NCBI GenBank assembly: GCA_030589605.1
Contig: JAUUVJ010000171.1
Location: forward strand, 1-7,974
Direction: 5' to 3'
Length of the DNA: 7,974 nt
From: Candidatus Hodarchaeota archaeon
GTDB lineage: Archaea; Asgardarchaeota; Heimdallarchaeia; Hodarchaeales; Hodarchaeaceae
Shown here: positions 7,793 through 7,974 of the stretch, piece by piece
Numbering within the stretch: position 1 is the stretch's first letter
Layout of the letters: the number at the start of each line of letters is the position of its first letter
The notes under the pieces: model-generated
Database searches by the model: none
What the model was told of the DNA's origin: nothing
The model's input: only the letters and a program-made list of their open reading frames with translations
Translations under genes and position numbers: made by a program

Positions 7793-7974
7793 TTACATTC
7801 TGTATACCAAGTCTCCTTTTCTAACTCTTTCAGGCACTTTTAAACCCACTTTAGTACCAGCTGAAACAGATTCAACATCTACTCTATCAATCTGCATAGA
7901 TTCAATGGTCATCTCGAAATCAGTGGTAGAACCTTTAATAGCTATTTTATCACCAATCTTTACTTCCTGAGTCG
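7793..7974 (-). CDS. Small translation-elongation-factor-like protein, EF-Tu domain 2-type fold (5' partial)
   Basis: Read on the minus strand, 59 residues are open from the window edge to a TAA at 7795-7793. They begin TQEVKIGDKIAIKGSTTDFE, continue with a MTIESMQIDRV stretch and end RVRKGDLVYRM. This pattern (VGDKI-x-IKG-x-TTDFE, then ESMQI, an AG-x-x-VG-x-KV turn and KGD-x-VY at the C-terminus) is that of the short, roughly 85-100-residue 'translation elongation factor-like' proteins, which share the beta-barrel of EF-Tu domain 2. Their exact role is not well defined. The N-terminal third and the start are outside the window. It converges on the second methyltransferase with 12 nt between stops and reads like a core gene flanking the methyltransferase module. 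A plus-strand frame over the same bases (7767-7970) is an antisense shadow. Confidence 0.85.
   Translation of the reverse strand, partial: TQEVKIGDKIAIKGSTTDFEMTIESMQIDRVDVESVSAGTKVGLKVPERVRKGDLVYRM

Noticed and set aside
7767..7970. Plus-strand open frame of 67 codons at the right edge
   Set aside because: The minus strand over the same bases encodes a recognisable elongation-factor-like C-terminus; the plus frame has no family resemblance and overlaps the end of the methyltransferase.
1..7974. CRISPR arrays, tRNA or rRNA genes, insertion sequences
   Set aside because: No regularly spaced repeats, cloverleaf-like sequence, ribosomal RNA signature, transposase or terminal inverted repeats were seen by eye on either strand.

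Overview
The window looks archaeal. The strongest regulatory signal is a TATA box about 22 nt upstream of an ATG with no ribosome-binding site, which fits leaderless archaeal transcription. The DNA is very AT-rich, and the domain styles fit archaea: a REC protein followed by many PAS domains with no kinase, a zinc-ribbon/membrane protein of site-2-protease-like layout, and a small EF-Tu-domain-like protein. An Asgard-type or related environmental archaeon is plausible, but this is inference; no rRNA or marker gene is present to settle it.

Layout: (1) 1-1167 (+) is the 3' part of a gene encoding two CxxC/CxxC zinc ribbons followed by about six membrane segments; its start lies outside the window. 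(2) It converges, across 65 nt of T-rich terminator-like sequence, on 1233-3623 (-), a 796-residue REC plus five-PAS signalling protein that ends without any histidine kinase domain. (3) A 223-nt divergent intergenic region follows, with a leaderless promoter for the signalling gene and a Shine-Dalgarno-like site ahead of a TTG start for the next gene. (4) 3847-6279 (+) and about 6290-7780 (+) are two tandem, non-identical gamma-class N6-adenine DNA methyltransferases (Eco57I/TaqI-like), each with its own C-terminal target-recognition region. (5) 7793-7974 (-) is the 3' end of a small translation-elongation-factor-like protein, converging on the second methyltransferase with only 12 nt between the stop codons.

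The methyltransferase pair is the accessory module. No endonuclease, helicase, BREX or DISARM partner is visible. The first enzyme begins at the helical connector that in type IIG enzymes normally follows the nuclease domain, so it looks like a methylation-only relative. The second has a clear in-frame motif X upstream of its first ATG, but no ATG, GTG or TTG is available before that motif. The first gene ends in CCC TAA, and a +1 slip on CCC-T would enter the second gene's frame exactly. The junction could therefore be a frameshift fusion, a non-canonical start or an assembly indel, and it is the most interesting point in the window.
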